The notes: generated by a model not told the origin, from the sequence alone. A DNA stretch of 64,000 nucleotides from Geminocystis sp050753365 (GCF_050753365.1 NZ_JBLZFY010000010.1:7350-71349), one strand, 5' to 3'. Shown: positions 45,110 to 54,378, counted from the stretch's first letter. Translations and numbers: made by a program.

Positions 45110-45962
45110 ATTTACCAAAAATTCCTTGAGGACGAATTAACAAAATACCGATCATAATTATTAAAGCTACTCCTAATTTATACTCAGAACCAAATATGGG
45201 AACACTTAACTCTTGTGCAATGCCAATAATAAGCCCCCCTGCGATCGCACCGTAGGGATTGCCAATACCTCCCAGTATCACCGCCGCAAACATCGGCAAA
45301 ATTAAAAACCACCCCATATTCGGGCGCACCGCCGTAATTAAACCAAATAACCCCCCTCCAAAAGCAGTTAATACCGCCGTCATAATCCATGTAAATAAGA
45401 TAACCTGTTCGACATTAATCCCCGACACTCTGGCTAAATCAATATTATCCGCCACCGCTCGCATGGCTTTTCCAATTTTTGTATTTTGCAAGACAAGATG
45501 TAATCCAACGATCGCACCGATGGTTAAAGCAACCACTATGACACGATAATAAGCGATTTTGACACCCCCAAGATCGATCGCTTCCATTAAAGGCAAGTCA
45601 TAATTTTGATTACTGCCACCCCAAATAAACAAAACTCCGTTACGCAAAAACAACGCCAAACCAATGGAAATAATAATTAAAGTCGTGCTACTAGCCCGTT
45701 TATCTCGCATGGGTTTCCATAACAACTGTTCACAGATTAACATTAAAATCACCGTGCCAACCGTAGCGACAATAATAGATAACCAAATATTCAACCCTTC
45801 ATGGTTGATTACCCACGTTAAATAAGCACCAATCGTCAAAAAATCCCCGTGAGCAAAATTTGATAACCTTAAAATTCCCATCGTCAAGGTTAAACCCACG
45901 GCGGCTAGCGCAATAATACTCCCCACTGCAACACCGTTAAAAAGTGACTGTATTGTATCCAT
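45108..45962 (-). CDS. natD: Branched-chain/neutral amino acid ABC transporter permease (NatD/LivH)
   Basis: A 284-residue permease with about eight membrane helices. It has the LivH signature VGSIIALAAVGLTLTMGILR then LSNFAHGDFLTIGAYL and the cytoplasmic coupling region KAMRAVADNIDLARVSGIN. In cyanobacteria the NatABCDE importer takes up neutral amino acids, with natD usually separate from the other subunit genes, as here. The ATG at 45962 was preferred to a TTG three codons upstream, because it gives the usual MDTIQSLFNG start and fits an AAGAAG site. Confidence 0.9.
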   Translation of the reverse strand: MDTIQSLFNGVAVGSIIALAAVGLTLTMGILRLSNFAHGDFLTIGAYLTWVINHEGLNIWLSIIVATVGTVILMLICEQLLWKPMRDKRASSTTLIIISIGLALFLRNGVLFIWGGSNQNYDLPLMEAIDLGGVKIAYYRVIVVALTIGAIVGLHLVLQNTKIGKAMRAVADNIDLARVSGINVEQVILFTWIMTAVLTAFGGGLFGLITAVRPNMGWFLILPMFAAVILGGIGNPYGAIAGGLIIGIAQELSVPIFGSEYKLGVALIIMIGILLIRPQGIFGK

Positions 45963-46163
45963 TGAGATCAAACTTCTTAATTTTTTTTAATATTATGAGC
46001 AAATCATTACTAATCAAAGCATTAAACTAAGAATCTTTAACAAAAAATAATCATTTCTTAGCAATGACCAATTATAATATTGACTAAGCAATAAAAACTA
46101 TCACTTATTAAATTAATCTCAAACTTTATTATTCGATCGTACTGGAGACATTAATCAAAACCT

Positions 46164-46706
46164 GTGACCTATAGCAACAATAAAAAAACAAACCAAAGAG
46201 ATTTACCGAAAATAAACAACAATATCCGTTTTCCCAGAGTACGGGTAATTGGTATGGATGGAGAACAATTAGGCATCCTTGATACCAGAGACGCTAATCG
46301 CATGGCGGAAGAAAAAGAACTGGACTTAGTATTAGTCAGCGAAACTTCCGATCCTCCTGTATGTCGTATTATGGATTACGGTAAATTCAAGTTTGAACAG
46401 GAGAAAAAAGCAAGGGCAATCCGCAAAAAGCAACACACGGCGGATATAAAAGAAGTGAAAATGCGGTATAAAATTGATGAGCATGATTATCAAGTGCGCG
46501 TCAATCAAGCAAAACGTTTTCTTAATGCTGGTGATAAAGTCAAAGCCACGATCAACTTTAGAGGGAGAGAAGCGCAACACGTTCACTTAGGACAAGAATT
46601 ATTAGAACGCATGGCGCAGGATTTGACTGAATTAGCAGAAATTCAACAAAAACCCAAAAAAGAAGGGCGAAATATGATCATGTTTCTCTCTCCTAAAAAG
46701 TCTTAG
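46164..46706 (+). CDS. infC: Translation initiation factor IF-3
   Basis: 180 residues with both domains: the N-terminal PRVRVIGMDGEQLGILDTRDA and linker, and the C-terminal EVKMRYKIDEHDYQVRVNQA with FRGREAQHVHLGQELLERM. IF-3 binds the 30S subunit and proofreads the initiator tRNA. The start is GTG at 46164. Rare starts are usual for infC in bacteria because IF-3 limits its own synthesis. rpmI and rplT do not follow. Confidence 0.97.
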   Translation: MTYSNNKKTNQRDLPKINNNIRFPRVRVIGMDGEQLGILDTRDANRMAEEKELDLVLVSETSDPPVCRIMDYGKFKFEQEKKARAIRKKQHTADIKEVKMRYKIDEHDYQVRVNQAKRFLNAGDKVKATINFRGREAQHVHLGQELLERMAQDLTELAEIQQKPKKEGRNMIMFLSPKKS

Positions 46707-46734
46707 GGCTATGGGAGATAGAGGGATTAGAAGA

Positions 46735-46955
46735 GTGACGCTCCATACACTTACGTCTGTAAAGTATAGGCTTCAAGCGGAAATTATCCTTCTTGAACTT
46801 CCATCGTGGTACTCCTTCTTTCCCACTACGGCGTTTTAAAGTGAGGTACACGTCCAGCCCCACTAGGCAAATAATAACACATCACTGGCGATTCATACCA
46901 CACTTGTTTAATTATTTTTTTTGGTTGAAAACAAAGTGTGGGGCTTCTCGCCTAA
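46735..46955 (-). mobile_element. Remnant end(s) of an IS200/IS605-type (TnpB) element
   Basis: On the minus strand, AAGCCTATACTTTACAGACG and then TAAGTGTATGGAGCGTCAC form a hairpin that starts AAGCC and ends GGAGNGTCAC. The end at 63900-63945 has the same plan (AAGCCCACAT ... GTGTGGGAGATGTCAC). Further inside, GGCGAGAAGCCCCACACTTTG pairs with AAGTGTGGTATGAATCGCC as a second stem. No transposase or TnpB frame remains. By analogy the right-end hairpin and the sequence before it would correspond to the guide-RNA (omega RNA) region. The rest of the infC-argJ gap (to 47152) is AT-rich and empty. Confidence 0.5.
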
Positions 46956-47152
46956 AAGCTAAAAGAAAAAAAGAAAAATGGATGCGTTTTATTAGACTTC
47001 GATCAAATTTATAATTTTGCGCAGGTTTTTAGTTAGTTACCAATTGCCTCATTTATGTCATGGTAGGTGAAAGTATTGTTCATACTAAACTTTTCATAGC
47101 TCACTTTTTTCCCATTATTAATTCCTAATTCTTCATTTCTCATTAATTTATT

Positions 47153-48394
47153 ATGTCTGACTGGAAAGTAATTGAAGGGGGTTTAACTGCCCCTAAAGGC
47201 TTTAAATCTTCTGGTATTACCGCAGGGCTTAAACCTTCCAAAGCCCCTGATTTAGCCCTGATTTATTCGGAAACCAATGCGATCGCAGCAGGGGTATTCA
47301 CTACTTCTGAGGTTCGTGCCGCTTGTGTGGATTATTGTCGTCAAAAATTGCAGAAAAAACCTAGTGCCAGAGCGATTATTTGTAATGCTGGTCAAGCTAA
47401 TGCCGCCACAGGTGAACAAGGTTTACAAGATGCCCTAGAGACGGCGGAGGCTTTGGCTAAAGAGTTAAACATTGACACGGATTCTATTCTTTTGGCTTCT
47501 ACGGGAGTTATTGGGCAAAGAATCAAAATGGATATATTAAAGAGTGCTATTCCTCAATTAGTAGCTGAATTATCGGAAAATGGGGGAGAAGCCACCGCAA
47601 AAGCTATTATTACTACGGATTTAGTCACTAAATCGATCGCACTGGAAACTATGATAGACGATCGACCCGTGCGCATTGGCGGTATTTCTAAGGGATCAGG
47701 TATGATTCATCCTAATATGGCAACGATGTTGGGCTTTATTACCTGTGATGCGGCGGTTTCTACTCAACTTTGGCAACAGATGTTAAAACGTGCCTGTGAT
47801 AAGAGTTTTAATCAAATTACCGTTGACGGTGACACTAGCACTAATGATAGTTTAATCGCCCTTGCCAATGGACAATCTCGCACTCCTGCTATTACTAGCC
47901 TCGATGAAAATGGTCAAAAATTGGAGGCGATGTTAACGGAAGTTTGTCAACATTTGGCAAAAGCCATTGCGAGAGATGGAGAAGGTGCAACCTGTTTAGT
48001 GGAAGTTGAGGTAAAAGGAGCAACCGATGAAGCCTCCGCTCGTCAAATCGCTAAAACCATTGTGGGTTCATCTTTAGTTAAATCCGCTATCTTCGGACGG
48101 GATCCGAATTGGGGACGTATTGCCGCCGCCGCAGGTAGAGCAGGAGTACAATTTAATCAAGATGATTTAATGATCAAATTGGGGGATTTCTTGTTGATGG
48201 AAAGAGGGCAACCCTTGCCGTTCGATCGAGCCGCCGCCAGTAACTATCTTAAACAAGCCGCCGCAGGAGAATATTTGAAAAGCGACACTGTAGCTATTTC
48301 TGTTTCCGTTGGTAATGGTTCAGGGAGTGGTAAAGCATGGGGTTGCGATCTCAGTTACGATTATGTGAAAATCAACGCCGAATACACCACTTAA
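47153..48394 (+). CDS. argJ: Bifunctional glutamate N-acetyltransferase / amino-acid acetyltransferase
   Basis: ArgJ moves the acetyl group from N-acetylornithine to glutamate and in the bifunctional form also uses acetyl-CoA, in arginine synthesis. The protein (413 residues) is an Ntn-type enzyme that cuts itself before Thr191 in HPNMATMLGF, preceded by KGSGM. Other motifs are NAGQANAATG and FGRDPNWGRI. All are intact. Gene stands alone. Confidence 0.97.
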   Translation: MSDWKVIEGGLTAPKGFKSSGITAGLKPSKAPDLALIYSETNAIAAGVFTTSEVRAACVDYCRQKLQKKPSARAIICNAGQANAATGEQGLQDALETAEALAKELNIDTDSILLASTGVIGQRIKMDILKSAIPQLVAELSENGGEATAKAIITTDLVTKSIALETMIDDRPVRIGGISKGSGMIHPNMATMLGFITCDAAVSTQLWQQMLKRACDKSFNQITVDGDTSTNDSLIALANGQSRTPAITSLDENGQKLEAMLTEVCQHLAKAIARDGEGATCLVEVEVKGATDEASARQIAKTIVGSSLVKSAIFGRDPNWGRIAAAAGRAGVQFNQDDLMIKLGDFLLMERGQPLPFDRAAASNYLKQAAAGEYLKSDTVAISVSVGNGSGSGKAWGCDLSYDYVKINAEYTT

Positions 48395-48510
48395 ATAATT
48401 AGGATGAGAAATTAGGAATTGAGAATGTAGGGGTTTAATATATTAAACCCACCCCCACCAAAACCTGAGTTCGACATAAAATTATGTTTACTTTTTTAAC
48501 GATGCTCCAA

Positions 48511-48551
48511 GCCTTGATTTTAATAGCCTTCTGATTTATTCAGCAAACCCT
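48511..48551. repeat. About 95-bp dispersed repeat, right part only
   Basis: GCCTTGATTTTAATAGCCTT to CAGCAAACCCTATTTAC matches the right side of the copies at 6411 and 45011 and ends at the stop of the CpcT gene. A TTTAATATATTAAACCC palindrome lies just upstream at 48433-48449. Confidence 0.7.
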
Positions 48552-48553
48552 AT

Positions 48554-49138
48554 TTACACTTCATTAGCGAAACTTTGGACACGGGTAAAATGAAATGGTC
48601 CCGCCACCGACCCCCACAATAATTCGTCTGTAACTAAATCCCTACCTCGATCGAAACTAATCATTTTTTCGCTACTAATTTCAAAACTATTATCAAGATA
48701 AGATTCTTTACCTTTTCTAACAACAATACAGGCTTTTCCCGGTTTAATATAACCTTTAAAATGAGTTCCAGTCCATTCGGCAATCATATCACAACCGTTC
48801 ATTTTTTCGAGGTTTTCGATCGATAATTTTTTTAATTTTTCGATGTTTCTCGAAGCACCATAAAAGGGAGTTTCTTCCTTTAATTTATAATGTTCTAACT
48901 CTAAATGATCATCCACAGCATCAATTTTAAACACCCTTAAACGATAGGGTTGACTAGGTAAAAAATCGTAGGCTTGTTCTAAAAATAAACTTACTCCCCC
49001 TAATAAAGACTCAGGTAAAGGACGCATACAAACTCGAATATGAGCGAAAAAAGGAGGGTTATCTAATGCTTGTTGTTGATTACTAAAATCTGCAGCCATT
49101 AATCTAGCTAAAGCCTTAATATCTGTAGAATGACTCAT
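48554..49138 (-). CDS. cpcT: Phycobiliprotein lyase, CpcT/CpeT family
   Basis: CpcT attaches phycocyanobilin to the second cysteine of the phycocyanin beta subunit. The 194-residue protein has the family start LARLMAADFSNQQQALDNPPF, the FFAHIRVCMRPLP strand, ELEHYKLKE, GCDMIAEWTG and LLWGSVAGPFHF at the end of the beta barrel. It is encoded 9 bp after cpcF, so the two lyase genes are an operon. The CpeT variant acts on phycoerythrin; CpcT is favoured by the neighbour. Confidence 0.9.
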   Translation of the reverse strand: MSHSTDIKALARLMAADFSNQQQALDNPPFFAHIRVCMRPLPESLLGGVSLFLEQAYDFLPSQPYRLRVFKIDAVDDHLELEHYKLKEETPFYGASRNIEKLKKLSIENLEKMNGCDMIAEWTGTHFKGYIKPGKACIVVRKGKESYLDNSFEISSEKMISFDRGRDLVTDELLWGSVAGPFHFTRVQSFANEV

Positions 49139-49147
49139 TTTAAATAG

Positions 49148-49798
49148 TTATTTATTATAAATTTTTTTCAATGCTAGTTTACCACGATTTTGGATAGCAA
49201 TTTCTTCATCTTGAGTGATAATTTCCGTTAATTTATCTGTAATTTTTTTCAATAAATTTTCACAGGAAGAATGGATGGCAAAATACAAATTTTCTAAGGA
49301 AACAATGGAAGCGTAACGCACCACCCATTCACCATCATTAATGGTAATAAAAAGAGTATCTAAAATTCGAGTTTGAGTAGGGATAAGATTGTCAGGGGAT
49401 AGTTGATGCCACTGTAAACTCCCCAATCCTTTAGTTGCCGCCCGTCTAACGCTTAAAGAAAAGTCATTCACGGCGGTTTTGAGGAGTAAATCTAAGGCAC
49501 GAATATCGCCAATTCCTGCAAAAACTCTCACAGCCCACGCCCTCGCACCATAATTATAATTATCTAAACTGGTTAATAATGGTTCAATAACCGCATCTCC
49601 TAGGGCGATTAACCCTTCTGTGGCACTGACTGCCGCCCCCGGATTGTTATAACCTAACACTTGTATTAAAGTGGGTATGGCTTCGATCGATCTCGCTTGT
49701 GACAGTTGAGTGACTGCTTGAAATAATTTTGAGGCAGAGTCGGCTTTTTCTACCGCTTCGATGAGTTGACTAACAGGATTGAGGGTTGTTTCAATCAT
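49148..49798 (-). CDS. cpcF: Phycocyanin alpha-subunit phycocyanobilin lyase subunit CpcF
   Basis: A HEAT-repeat protein of 216 residues. CpcE and CpcF together attach phycocyanobilin to Cys84 of CpcA. Recognised by TLIQVLGYNNPGAAVSATEG, then LDNYNYGARAWAVRVFAGIG, LSVRRAATKGLG and GEWVVRYASIVSLE. The length fits CpcF. cpcE is not in the window and must lie elsewhere. The first gene of a lyase pair with cpcT. Confidence 0.92.
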   Translation of the reverse strand: MIETTLNPVSQLIEAVEKADSASKLFQAVTQLSQARSIEAIPTLIQVLGYNNPGAAVSATEGLIALGDAVIEPLLTSLDNYNYGARAWAVRVFAGIGDIRALDLLLKTAVNDFSLSVRRAATKGLGSLQWHQLSPDNLIPTQTRILDTLFITINDGEWVVRYASIVSLENLYFAIHSSCENLLKKITDKLTEIITQDEEIAIQNRGKLALKKIYNK

Positions 49799-49807
49799 AA
49801 TTAAAAG

Positions 49808-50101
49808 TTACAAAATATTGTTTAATAAGGGTAAAAAATCTTGGACGGTTAAGTATTTTTGAATGTATTGAGGGTTACTAGGATTATAAGGACTAGAGGC
49901 TCGATCGATCTTTATAATTTGCGCATCAGGGGATAAAATAGGTACATCAGGATCATATTGAGTACTTCCGCTTAAATTACTCGAAAAACCCTTAAAAATC
50001 ATAATTTCCACCTCCTCATTATTATCCTTAGCAGTGACAATTAAAACCTCTTGGGGATTTTGTTGACTATAAGTTTCTAATACTTGAATGTTAATATTCA
50101 C
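49808..50101 (-). CDS. Small conserved cyanobacterial protein (DUF7734-like)
   Basis: 97 residues with the conserved core EVEIMIFKGFSSNLSGST, then YDPDVPILSPDAQIIKIDR and SPYNPSNPQYIQKYLT. The family occurs in cyanobacteria and plastid-bearing eukaryotes; function unknown. It lies 9 bp upstream of cpcF in the same direction and is probably co-transcribed with the lyases. Confidence 0.75.
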   Translation of the reverse strand: MNINIQVLETYSQQNPQEVLIVTAKDNNEEVEIMIFKGFSSNLSGSTQYDPDVPILSPDAQIIKIDRASSPYNPSNPQYIQKYLTVQDFLPLLNNIL

Positions 50102-50130
50102 TAGACTGATAAATTAGGTTTTCTTCATTT

Positions 50131-50164
50131 TTAATTCTTAATTCTTAATTCTTAATTCTTAATT
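50131..50164. repeat. Heptanucleotide tandem repeat TTAATTC
   Basis: About five units of TTAATTC fill the short gap between the DUF3177 and DUF7734 genes, running into the DUF3177 stop. Confidence 0.85.
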
Positions 50165-50756
50165 ATTGTTCAAGAGCTATTCTACCCTGTTTAATGAGCC
50201 TAAAAGTTAAGAAATAGAATAGATAGATAAAATAAATAACTAACCCCGTTATGCCCAGAAATCCTAAAAATCCGGGGGTTGAGTTGGCATGAAAGATACT
50301 TTTATATTGCCAAGGGGCTTCAAGCCAGACTCGACAAAAGGTTTCTACCTTCGCATCTGGAGAAAAAGTGCAACGCAAAACAGGGATAAATGCGATCGAA
50401 CTGATAGTACCATAAAAAGTCATCGCCCAACGCCAACTTCTCAGGGTTAAACGTAACGGGGATTTAGGTAAATCTCGAATTTCATCATTAATATCCACCC
50501 AAAACCAAAGACTGATTACCACCAAAATATGTCCTAAAAACCAAGCTAAATAACCAATTTGCCACACTGGAATTAACAAATAAATTGCGATCGCCATTAA
50601 ACTAGCCACCCGCCAAAAAATCAACAATAAACGCTGAATAGACTGAATTTTAGCAGTTAAAGACCAAATAGAGAGAATTAAAGGTACAATTAAACATAAA
50701 ACGACAAATAACTTATAATTAGTCCAAACTAGAGCTTTTAATAACGTATCTTCCAT
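50163..50756 (-). CDS. DUF3177 family membrane protein
   Basis: 197 residues with five probable membrane helices. Conserved features that place it are WVDINDEIRDLPKSPLRLTLR, FCRVWLEAPWQYKSIFH and TPGFLGFLG. The family is restricted to cyanobacteria and its function is not known. Upstream gene is cp12, with a terminator between, so transcription probably starts within the gap. Confidence 0.8.
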   Translation of the reverse strand: MEDTLLKALVWTNYKLFVVLCLIVPLILSIWSLTAKIQSIQRLLLIFWRVASLMAIAIYLLIPVWQIGYLAWFLGHILVVISLWFWVDINDEIRDLPKSPLRLTLRSWRWAMTFYGTISSIAFIPVLRCTFSPDAKVETFCRVWLEAPWQYKSIFHANSTPGFLGFLGITGLVIYFIYLFYFLTFRLIKQGRIALEQ

Positions 50757-50773
50757 AGATAAAAATAAATATA

Positions 50774-50802
50774 AAAATAAAAAGAGGTGGGAAAACCCAC
50801 CC
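50774..50802 (-). terminator. Rho-independent terminator after cp12
   Basis: On the minus strand GGTGGG-TTTT-CCCACC forms a perfect 6-bp stem with a four-base loop, followed by CTCTTTTTATTTTTA. It lies 26 bp downstream of the cp12 stop. Confidence 0.8.
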
Positions 50803-50827
50803 TATAAACCTAAAAATAAAAAAAAGA

Positions 50828-51052
50828 TTAGTCTTCGTAAAGACGACATTCCGCCGCATCGGGGTTATCATCACAATATTGCTCTAAAGAAGTTTTATGA
50901 GGCTCATTTGCTTTTTGATGAGAGGCTTCAGCTTGTAATTCTTCCACCGCATCCCAAGCCGCCGCACATTCAGGAGAGCCTTTTCCGTTGATGTCACAAA
51001 CTTCCCTAGCTTCCTTAATTTCTTCTTGGATTTTTTCTTGTATGTTACTCAT
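50828..51052 (-). CDS. cp12: CP12 Calvin-cycle regulator
   Basis: A 74-residue intrinsically flexible protein that binds GAPDH and phosphoribulokinase when oxidised in the dark and switches the Calvin cycle off. All four cysteines are present (19, 29, 60 and 69) as N- and C-terminal pairs. The conserved core is AWDAVEELQAEASHQK, and the C-terminus YCDDNPDAAECRLYED is the GAPDH-binding tail. Confidence 0.97.
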   Translation of the reverse strand: MSNIQEKIQEEIKEAREVCDINGKGSPECAAAWDAVEELQAEASHQKANEPHKTSLEQYCDDNPDAAECRLYED

Positions 51053-51509
51053 AGTAATTAAGTCCTTTATTTTTTTATGATCTGTTTATAGCTTATAACA
51101 GAATTTTATTTATTTGTGATCGGGATTTTCCCATTGCTAAAAATTATATCTTAATCTGTATCTGCATCAATACCCTTCCCATTAAGTACTAAAGCAAAAT
51201 AGATTGTATATTTTTAAATTAATGGAAATAACCCATAATCTTTGTTGTCTCTTGCCTTTTGCCTTTCACAAAGTAAACATACAATTAATTTGCCCATCTA
51301 CTTATTGCCTGAGTTCGAGATAAAATGATCAAGATAAGACAGGGAGTAGGTAATAAATATATAGGTAATTCTTCATTTTTCATTCTTTATGAAGTTTCAT
51401 TGCAAAAGATTAAGAAAAAATTGCCAAACACAGCAATATCAGTAATGATTAAAATTGTTTAAAAAGCATTTTTATAGTAACTAAATTTATTTCGACACCA
51501 AATTATAAT
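51053..51509. other. Divergent cp12-hemA intergenic region
   Basis: 457 bp. It should hold both promoters. I see a short dispersed-repeat fragment (CCTGAGTTCGAGATAAAATG near 51307, compare 48464) and CTCTTGCCTTTTGCCTTTC near 51248, but no frame and no strong operator-like dyad. Confidence 0.5.
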
Positions 51510-52793
51510 ATGAATATTATTGTAGTCGGACTTTCCCATAAAACCGCCGCCGTAGAAGTGCGGGAAAAATTGAGTATTCCTGAAGCTAAAATCGAAGAAT
51601 CTATCAGACATCTTCTTAGTTATCCTCACATAGAAGAAGTCGGTATTATTAGTACCTGTAATCGTCTTGAAATTTATGCTGTGGTAAAAGAAACCGAACA
51701 AGGTGTTAAGGAAATTACACAATTTTTAGCAGAAATCGGTCATCTTTCTTTACATACTTTAAGACGACATTTGTTTATCTTGTTACATCAGGATGCCATT
51801 CGTCATTTGATGAGGGTTTCAGCAGGTTTAGAAAGTTTGGTGTTAGGGGAAGGGCAAATTCTCGCACAGGTGAAAAATACCCATAAGCTATCTACAAAAT
51901 ATCAGGGTATGGGACGATTACTCGATCGACTTTTCAAACAGGCAATTAGTGCTGGAAAAAGGGTGCGTACAGAGACAAACATCGGTACTGGAGCGGTGTC
52001 TATTAGTTCGGCGGCGGTGGAATTAGTGGACATGAAACTAGATGATTTATCCTCTCAAAAAGTAGCGATTATCGGCGCAGGAAAAATGTCTCGTTTGTTG
52101 GTACAACATCTTATTTCTAAAGGAGTTACAGATATTACCATCGTCAATCGTTCTGTATCTCGATCGAAAGAATTAGCGAAACAATTTCCTCAAATCGAGT
52201 TAAAACTCCATCTTCTTGAAGATATGATGAACATTGTCAGTGAATCTGATATAGTCTTTACTAGCACTGGAGCGACTCAACCGATTCTTGATAAACATAA
52301 TTTAAGCTCGATCGAAACTAATCACTCTATTATGTTAGTGGATATTTCCGTACCCCGTAACGTTGCCAGTGATGTGGAAGAATTAGATTTTATTGTGGCT
52401 TATAACGTGGATGATTTAAAAGCCGTAGTCGCCCAAAATCAAGCTAGTCGTCGAGAAATGGCAAGGGAAGCGGAAGTCTTGTTAGAAGAAGAAATCGAGG
52501 CATTCGAGTTATGGTGGCAATCCTTAGAAACCGTGCCGACTATTAGCTGTCTTCGTAGTAAAATTGAGGAAATTCGAGAACAAGAATTAGAGAAAGCCTT
52601 ATCTCGTTTAGGTTCAGAATTTGCCGAAAAACATCAAGAAGTCATCGAAGCCTTAACTAGAGGTATCGTCAACAAAATTTTACACGATCCCATGGTGCAA
52701 TTACGCGCGCAACAGGATATTGAAGCTAGACGCAAGGCTTTACAGACTTTACAAACTTTGTTTAACCTCGAAATTAGCGAACAATTTAGCTAA
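51510..52793 (+). CDS. hemA: Glutamyl-tRNA reductase
   Basis: Reduces glutamyl-tRNA to glutamate-1-semialdehyde, the committed step of haem, chlorophyll and bilin synthesis. 427 residues: VVGLSHKTAAVEVREK start, catalytic Cys50 in ISTCNRLEIYAV, LVLGEGQILAQVK, the NADPH-binding VAIIGAGKMSRLL, and a C-terminal dimerisation helix. All motifs intact. It supplies the pigment pathways served by the lyase genes nearby. Confidence 0.97.
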   Translation: MNIIVVGLSHKTAAVEVREKLSIPEAKIEESIRHLLSYPHIEEVGIISTCNRLEIYAVVKETEQGVKEITQFLAEIGHLSLHTLRRHLFILLHQDAIRHLMRVSAGLESLVLGEGQILAQVKNTHKLSTKYQGMGRLLDRLFKQAISAGKRVRTETNIGTGAVSISSAAVELVDMKLDDLSSQKVAIIGAGKMSRLLVQHLISKGVTDITIVNRSVSRSKELAKQFPQIELKLHLLEDMMNIVSESDIVFTSTGATQPILDKHNLSSIETNHSIMLVDISVPRNVASDVEELDFIVAYNVDDLKAVVAQNQASRREMAREAEVLLEEEIEAFELWWQSLETVPTISCLRSKIEEIREQELEKALSRLGSEFAEKHQEVIEALTRGIVNKILHDPMVQLRAQQDIEARRKALQTLQTLFNLEISEQFS

Positions 52794-52819
52794 TTAACAA
52801 TTAACAATTAACAATTAAC

Positions 52820-52990
52820 TTATTTATAGGTTGAATTAAAATGAGAGGATAAAGAATTTTCCAACTGTGTTAAATCAGTATAAGTAGGTTTATTCTTACT
52901 CGCCCAATCTAAAGCCTCATCAAGTTTAGTGGCATTATCTTTTTCCCATAACCACTGTTCATTACTTTCGATCGTTTTTATTTGTGCCAT
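52820..52990 (-). CDS. Small protein of 56 residues, unknown
   Basis: The minus-strand frame from the ATG at 52990 encodes MAQIKTIESNEQWLWEKDNA and continues TKLDEALDWASKNKPTYTDL to a stop at 52820. It reads as a compact helical protein with natural composition, but there is no good ribosome site. It lies between hemA and a repeat-rich stretch. It may be real or a remnant of a longer gene. Confidence 0.4.
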   Translation of the reverse strand: MAQIKTIESNEQWLWEKDNATKLDEALDWASKNKPTYTDLTQLENSLSSHFNSTYK

Positions 52991-53137
52991 AAGAATATAA
53001 TAAATTTGTGCCTTATGATTTTCTTATTGTCATCATAGCAGTTTTTAATTCAAAGGGCTGAAGCCCTCACTACAAACCAAAATATAATAATTTTTGGAGT
53101 CTAATCATAATTGAATTTACCTGATAAAATAGACATT

Positions 53138-53228
53138 AGGACTTATGCACTTCTAACGATATTCTGTCATTCTGAGCGTAGCGAAAGAATCTCAAAACTC
53201 GTATTTTTCGCATAAATGCTTAAGTCCT
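53138..53228. repeat. 91-bp repeat with AGGACTTA inverted ends
   Basis: It starts AGGACTTATGCACTT and ends GCATAAATGCTTAAGTCCT. The interior includes GATATTCTGTCATTCTGAGC and then GTAGCGAAAGAATCTC, a motif common in cyanobacterial intergenic repeats. The element at 54384-54590 has the same plan but carries the MITE-like insertion. Confidence 0.75.
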
Positions 53229-53256
53229 GAGATAATGATCACAATTTACTGTTGCA

Positions 53257-54378
53257 ATGACTAAGTTGAAAACCCTCCAAGCCACTTCCAAAGTTAATGA
53301 TGTTTTTAGTTTACAAGTCGCCCCTGCTAATATTATTAAGGGTGATAATTGTTTAATTCACAGTGGAAAATCGATCGAACAATTTGGCAAACATCCTATC
53401 ATTGTCGGGGGGAAAACAACTTTAAAATTAATAGAGAGTTACCTTAACCCTATTTGTGAAGCATTTAATTTAACCCCCAGTTATCAAAGTTATGCTCCAG
53501 ATTGTGCTACGACATCCTTAAAACGTCTGGAGAATGCCGTTAAATCCCAGAAAGGAGATTTTATCATTGGGGTAGGGGGAGGCAAAGCCTTAGACACCGC
53601 AAAACTATTGGCTTATAACTGCAATTTACCTATTGTAACTATTCCCACTTCTGGGGCAACTTGCGCCGCATGGACAGCATTGAGTAATATTTATTCAGAA
53701 TCGGGGGCTTTTCAATACGATGTGAGTCTTCGTCATTGCCCTAATTTACTCATCCTCGATTATAGTTTAATTGCTACTGCTCCCGCTCACACTTTAATAG
53801 CAGGGATTGGAGATGCCATCGCTAAATGGTATGAAGCCTCTATTAGTAGTGGTGATTCTACTGCCACTTTAACCATTGCGGCAGTGCAACAAGCCAGAGT
53901 GTTAAGGGATATTTTACTACAAAAATCTGAGAAAGCCTTAGCCAATCCTCTGAGTGAAGAATGGAAAGAAGTAGTTGACGCAACGGTGTTGTTAGCCGGA
54001 GTAAGCGGTGGTTTAGGAGGGGCAAATTGTCGTACAGTCGCCGCCCATGCTATCCATAACGCTTTAACTCACCTCAAAGAAGCTCATAATCAATTACATG
54101 GTGCAAAGGTTGCCTATGGTATTTTGGTACAGTTGCGACTAGAGGAAATCGTGGCGAATAATCAACTTGCCAATACTTCCAGACATCAATTAATCAAGTT
54201 TTATCGTAATATTGGTTTATCTTGTACCCTTGAAGATTTAGGTCTTAGTAACATTACTTTAGCACAACTTCGATCGACGGCGGAGTTAACTTGTCAACCA
54301 TCTTCAGATATTCACCGCCTTCCTTTTAAAGTCAATCCTGAGCAATTATTAAGCGCGATGGTTTCGACTCTTATTTAA
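53257..54378 (+). CDS. Iron-containing alcohol dehydrogenase family protein (glycerol-dehydrogenase-like)
   Basis: 373 residues of the group III metal-dependent dehydrogenases. The NAD-binding motif GVGGGKALDTAKLLA and the IPTSGATCAAWTALS segment are present. Metal ligands can be placed at GIGDAIAKWYEA (Asp), AAHAIHNALT (His) and QLHGAKVAYG (His). The nearest named relative is GldA, but the substrate is unknown; in cyanobacteria related proteins are annotated variously. Stands alone between repeat blocks. Confidence 0.85.
   Translation: MTKLKTLQATSKVNDVFSLQVAPANIIKGDNCLIHSGKSIEQFGKHPIIVGGKTTLKLIESYLNPICEAFNLTPSYQSYAPDCATTSLKRLENAVKSQKGDFIIGVGGGKALDTAKLLAYNCNLPIVTIPTSGATCAAWTALSNIYSESGAFQYDVSLRHCPNLLILDYSLIATAPAHTLIAGIGDAIAKWYEASISSGDSTATLTIAAVQQARVLRDILLQKSEKALANPLSEEWKEVVDATVLLAGVSGGLGGANCRTVAAHAIHNALTHLKEAHNQLHGAKVAYGILVQLRLEEIVANNQLANTSRHQLIKFYRNIGLSCTLEDLGLSNITLAQLRSTAELTCQPSSDIHRLPFKVNPEQLLSAMVSTLI

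Noticed and set aside
46793..47014. 73-codon plus-strand frame between infC and argJ
   Set aside because: It crosses the IS200/IS605-like hairpins and has low-complexity, Arg/Lys/Ser-rich content without a ribosome site.
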